From Fremontodendron californicum (taxonomy: Eukaryota; Streptophyta; Magnoliopsida; Malvales; Malvaceae): a DNA stretch of 64,000 nt. The stretch is from the NCBI GenBank assembly GCA_030761205.1, contig JAULJL010000020.1:67001-131000 (forward strand). The letters run 5' to 3'. A program made the translations under genes and the position numbers. Of this stretch, positions 60,284 to 64,000 are shown piece after piece; the first letter of the stretch is position 1; the number at the start of each line of letters is the position of its first letter. The notes beneath the pieces were generated by a model that worked only from the letters and a program-made list of their open reading frames with translations, did no database searches and was not told the DNA's origin.

Positions 60284-61688
60284 ACAAAGCCTATTTTTTT
60301 CATTATCAGTACATCCTCATCTTTTATTTCAAAGTCAGTCCTCACACCATCCCTTACTTCTTGCTTTAACTTTACCAGCATAGGGTCATTATTCTGTGCT
60401 TCACGTATCCAATCAATATGAATCGGTTTAACCTTCAAGTGGGTTATCAGGAGATTATTCTCAATAATCATCAATTCTAAAGGTAAAGACTTCAACTCAT
60501 TTTTGTAAGGGTTTCTGAATTGCTCGGATATGAGCAAGAGAACTAGAAGACTTTCTACTAAGAGCATCGGCCACTACATTGGCCTTTCTTGGGTGATAAT
60601 CAATTACACAGTCACAATCTTTTATCAATTCCAACCATCTCCATTGCCTCAAATTTAATTCTTTCTGATCCATCATATATTTCAAACTCTTATGATCAGT
60701 GTAGATTGTACATTTTTCTCCAAATAAATAATGCCTCCAAATTTTCAGTGCAAACACCACTGCCGCCAACTCCAAATCATGAGTGGGATAGTTTTGCTCA
60801 TGCTGTTTCAGTTGTCGAGAAGCATAAGCTATCACCTTCCCATGTTGCATCAAAACGCAACCCAACCCTCGCCTCGAGGCATCACTGTATACCACAAAGC
60901 TTCCAGTCTCTGATGGTAGTGTAAGAACTGGTGCTGTGGTCAATCTACGCTTGAGCTCTTGGAAAGCTTGCTCACATTCGTCAGTCCACTCAAACTTAGC
61001 ATGCTTCCTTGTTAGTTTTAACAAATGAGAGGCAATCATGGAAAATCCTTCCACGAATAATCGATAGTACCCTGCCAATCCGAGAAAGCTCCTAACTTCT
61101 GTGACATTAGTGAGTCTTTTCCAAGCAACTACAGTTTCTATCTTTTGTGGATCCACAAAAATCCCTTTCTTAGATTTCACACTTGGAAAATTTAGCATAA
61201 AGTTGCTTTTCACGCATAGTCTGCAACACCGTTCTCAAATGGCTTACATGATCATCCTTATTCCTGGAATAAACTAGGATGTCATTGATGAAAACAATAA
61301 CAAACTTATCTAAGTAGGGCCGAAACACCCTATTCATCAAATCCATAAAGACTGTAGGTGCATTAGTTAGCCGAAAAGGCATAACTAAGAATTCATAATG
61401 ACCATATCGAGTTCTAAAAGCAATCTTTGGAATATCAGATTCTTTAATCTTCAATTGATGATAACCCGATCTTAGGTCTATTTTGGAGAACAAACTTGCA
61501 CCTTGCAACTGATCAAACAAATCATCAATCCTTGGCAAAGGATACTTATTCTTAATGGTGACCTTGTTCAGTTGCCGGTAGTCGATACATAATTGTAAAG
61601 ATCCATCCTTTTTCTTTACAAATAAAACCGGTGCTCCCCATCGTGAAGTACTAGGCCGAATGAAACCTCTGTCAACTAGGTCTTGCAA
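60253..61688 (-). pseudogene. pol: Tekay RT and RNase H, broken, with altered catalytic box
   Basis: 61170-61688 holds RT blocks PVLFVKKKDGSLQLCIDYRQ, YPLPRIDDLFDQLQGA and FLVMPFRLTNAPTVF. The catalytic box reads VFINDILVYS, with Asn where the family has Asp (F-I-D-D). A small deletion and frameshift near 61190 precedes the piece at 60497-61213 with the connection and RNase H (VVYSDASRRGLG, CTIYTDHKSLKYMM, NVVADALSRK). A further shifted piece at 60253-60567 leads to integrase. This Pol could not act. Confidence 0.85.
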
Positions 61689-62023
61689 CTACACTTTCAA
61701 TTCCTTTAGCTCCGAAGGTGCCATTCTTTAGGGTGCCTAAGAAATAGGAGCATTGCCAGGGATTAAGTCGACAGTAAACTCCAATTCCCTGTCAGGGGGT
61801 AAACCAACCAATTTTTTTTTTTAAAAAGATCTCAGGAAACTCTTTGACCACAGATATAGTTTCCAACTTTGCCTCATGTATATCCTGGTTAATCACATAA
61901 GCAAGGTATCTGAATACCCTTTCTGCAAGTATCTATTGGCTGCCATCTTGGAGATAAGGCAAGAAGGTAAAACTTTCATTTCTCCTTGAAAGGTAAACTC
62001 TAAGTCTCCCGACTTCTTAAAAG
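61689..62023 (-). other. Deletion junction joining gag to the end of protease
   Basis: In place of the rest of Gag, the CCHC knuckle and the protease active site, only about 330 bp are present. The fragments readable here resemble the protease-RT linker (for example KFPE-like and GTAP-like wording in broken frames). A long internal deletion is inferred. Confidence 0.55.
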
Positions 62024-62683
62024 TCACAGTTTTGGAAAAAAACAATCTATTACTGCATTGTTTGCTACTATAGATGGAGCAAATTCTGATAGTTCACTGA
62101 ATTTTTGCTCATACTCTACTACTGACATACCACCCTGTTTTAAATTCATAAACTCAGTCCATTTCTTTTCCCGCAAGGCCCGAGAATAGTATTTTTCTTC
62201 AAACTCTCTTCGAAAATCTACCCAGGTTATGGCAGGACGTCCAACATACCTTTGCACTGTAGTTTTCCACCATGTGTGTGCATGATCCTCCAAAAATTGC
62301 ACCGCACATGGTAACCTCATAGACTCGGGAATCTGAAGAGTAATGGAAGTAGTCTCAAATTTTTGTATCCATGACCAGGCTAAATCTGATTCCAAAGACC
62401 CCGTGAAAATCTTGCAACCCATATTCTTTAAATCTTTACAGTAATCAACTATCCCCTTTTCAGCAGGGGCAGTCAAAGCGGGAATTACTCTTGCCAAGGC
62501 CGCAACTGCCTCAGCTAAATTACGATCAGCTGCTGGAGGTGCTGCTGAGGGTGCAGCAACTGAAGACGAACCAGCAACTGAAGCTTGTTCTCCAATTTGC
62601 TCATCAATATTCACATTTCTATTCCTATCCCTATTTTGGGCTAGGGGATTGATTCTAGGCCTTCCTCTTTGATGTGGTGGCAT
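62024..62683 (-). pseudogene. gag: Tekay Gag, N-terminal part only
   Basis: 219 codons from the ATG at 62683, 94 bases after the PBS side of the LTR. It has a basic start (MPPHQRGRPR), an Ala/Pro linker, and the retrotransposon Gag domain (MGCKIFTGSLESDLAWSWI, FLEDHAHTWWKTT, FRREFEEKYYSRALREKKWTEF, LKQGGMSVVEYEQKF). The frame runs into unrelated residues and a stop at the deletion junction, before the zinc knuckle. Confidence 0.8.
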
Positions 62684-62755
62684 CGTGTCTGATTTTTACA
62701 CGAGTGACAGTATTTTAATATTTCAACAAACAGTTTCTAAGTCTACAGGACCTAG

Positions 62756-62773
62756 AACCTTGCTCTGATACCA
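62756..62773 (-). other. Primer-binding site, initiator tRNA-Met type
   Basis: The minus strand reads TGGTATCAGAGCAAGGTT, starting three bases after the LTR end. TGGTATCAGAGC is the common plant initiator tRNA-Met PBS. Confidence 0.9.
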
Positions 62774-62776
62774 AAT

Positions 62777-64000
62777 TGTAACACCCTGTCCGGATAATCT
62801 ACCTAAAATCCGGCAGAGTTTCCTTTCTATCTCAACGATAATCCTCCTGCAAATAACACTCAATTCATATCCTCAACCAGCAATATTCCTCAATACTATT
62901 ATCACATATATCCATATATATTCAAAAAAATTTCCATGATCAATTTATGCTCAAATCAAAACATATTGATCTATTGTCTCATATCTTCAAATATATACAA
63001 TATATCCAAAAGTAAACCTATCTCAGCAAGGTTTACTAGATAAAAACATCAAAAGATCAAGACTTCAATAAATTTTTACTATGATGCCCACCACGTCACA
63101 ATACTATTTGAAGCAGAGAATAGAGGAAGGTTGCAATCCCAACACCTAACTATCACCTGAAAATGAGAATATGAAATGGTGAGATATATGAATATCTCAG
63201 TGAGTAAACAACTTTTAAAGTGTGTGAAAACTATAATGGTAGTCTGTAGAGCATAATTTACATTTTCAAAATAAATAATAGTAAAATCATAATAACTAAT
63301 TCAAAGGCGTAGCAAAGTTTTCAAATGTATAACAATATTATAATATTAAATCAATGTATAAAATCTGTAAAGTAAATCAAGTTTCATATAATTGGGCTCC
63401 AACTCCTTTAAAACATAATAGACGTTTTCAAAATAAATAATAGTAAAACCATAATGAGAAATTCAAAGACGTAGCAAAGTTTTCAATTGCATAACAATAT
63501 TATAATATTAAATCAATGTATAAAATCTGTGAAGTAATTCAAGTTACGTATAATTGGGCTCCAACTTTCTGTCGTGCACAAGAGTACATCCATGAAATAA
63601 CCAGGCAATATCCATGTAGGCATACTAGTAGCCGGCCCCAAAGGCCAATACCACCATAGGACGCCCCAAAGGCATATGTGTCTCTATGATGTGCCCCCAA
63701 AAGGCAAATATAACGGGATAGGGACTCTGGAGGTGGCTCCCACCACAAAGGCGTAGCACGCAGCTCCCATACCCCAGTATAATATCACGGAATGGGGACT
63801 CTGGAGGTGGCTCCCGCCACAAAGGCGTAGCACGCAGCTCCCGTATTCCGGTCTAATATCACGGAATGGGGACTCTGGAGGTGGCTCCCGCCACAAAGGC
63901 GTAGCACGCAGCTCCCGTATTCCGGTCAAGGAAATAATCTCATACATTAAGTCAGGTGGAGCCAAAACCATGTACGTCAAATTCTATGTAAAATCATATT
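62777..64000 (-). repeat. 5' LTR of the Tekay-like element (partial)
   Basis: A copy of 56146-57369 at a constant offset of 6631. The only difference noticed is ATGATGCCCACC here against ATGATGTCCACC in the other LTR (near 63080 and 56455). It continues beyond the window. Confidence 0.9.

Larger units (their letters stand above)
56146..64000 (-). mobile_element. Tekay-like chromovirus, internally deleted (runs off right edge)
   Basis: A minus-strand Ty3/gypsy element with a 3' LTR at 56146-58944, internal region 58945-62776 and the start of the 5' LTR from 62777. The PBS matches initiator tRNA-Met. Order in transcription sense is gag, deletion, RT, RNase H, integrase with a chromodomain-like C-terminus. 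The LTRs differ at only one position that I noticed in the 1.2 kb available, so insertion is recent even though the coding region is defective. Confidence 0.9.

Overview
The window looks like nuclear DNA of a flowering plant, probably a eudicot, from a repeat-dense region. The evidence is nested Ty3/gypsy LTR retrotransposons of three plant lineages (Ogre/TAT-like, Athila-like and Tekay-like chromovirus), plant-type primer-binding sites, a CACTA transposon end and several kilobases of AT-rich minisatellite. The species cannot be named from the sequence. I found no tRNA, rRNA, CRISPR or ordinary intron-bearing host gene.

Left part (1-22829): a minus-strand, pol-less Ogre-like element (Ogre A). 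Its 3' LTR runs off the left edge and ends at 2349. The interior has tandem repeats, two gag-like reading frames (16465-17921 broken, 18881-19819 open), a leader and a PBS at 21509-21526. A fragment of its 5' LTR runs from 21530 to about 22829. Inside Ogre A, with a perfect CTCCT target duplication, sits a very young minus-strand Athila-like element at 3828-13255. Its two 1484-bp LTRs look identical. It has lost RT, RNase H and most of integrase: gag-protease is fused in frame to the integrase C-terminus. In the place where Athila elements carry an env-like ORF it carries two intact, intronless reading frames. One is a 178-aa Cys-rich protein I do not recognise. The other is a complete 215-aa LOG-family cytokinin-activating enzyme. 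Each start codon is closely preceded by a good-looking 3' splice site. This captured-gene cassette is the main discovery candidate.

Middle part (22830-31068): strand-switching arrays of a 19-bp AT-rich repeat, interrupted by a chimeric Ogre LTR fragment (26487-28563) and a poly(A)-tailed retroposed fragment (28564-28988).

31069-47808: a plus-strand, decayed but once autonomous Ogre-like element (Ogre B). It has a 6.45-kb 5' LTR, ORF1, gag, protease, a G-patch-like region, a candidate intron, RT, two RNase H domains and integrase. Its 3' end is lost at a Tekay-type LTR (47809-50286) whose right side abuts the satellite.

50287-64000: more satellite, a CACTA terminus (50574-51778), a large satellite array (51779-55760), a short AT-rich stretch, and a minus-strand Tekay-like chromovirus (56146 to beyond the edge). 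The chromovirus has near-identical LTRs but a deleted and broken coding region.

The window is best read as a 19-bp satellite tract repeatedly invaded by retrotransposons. The only gene with a plausible cellular function, LOG, travels inside a mobile element.
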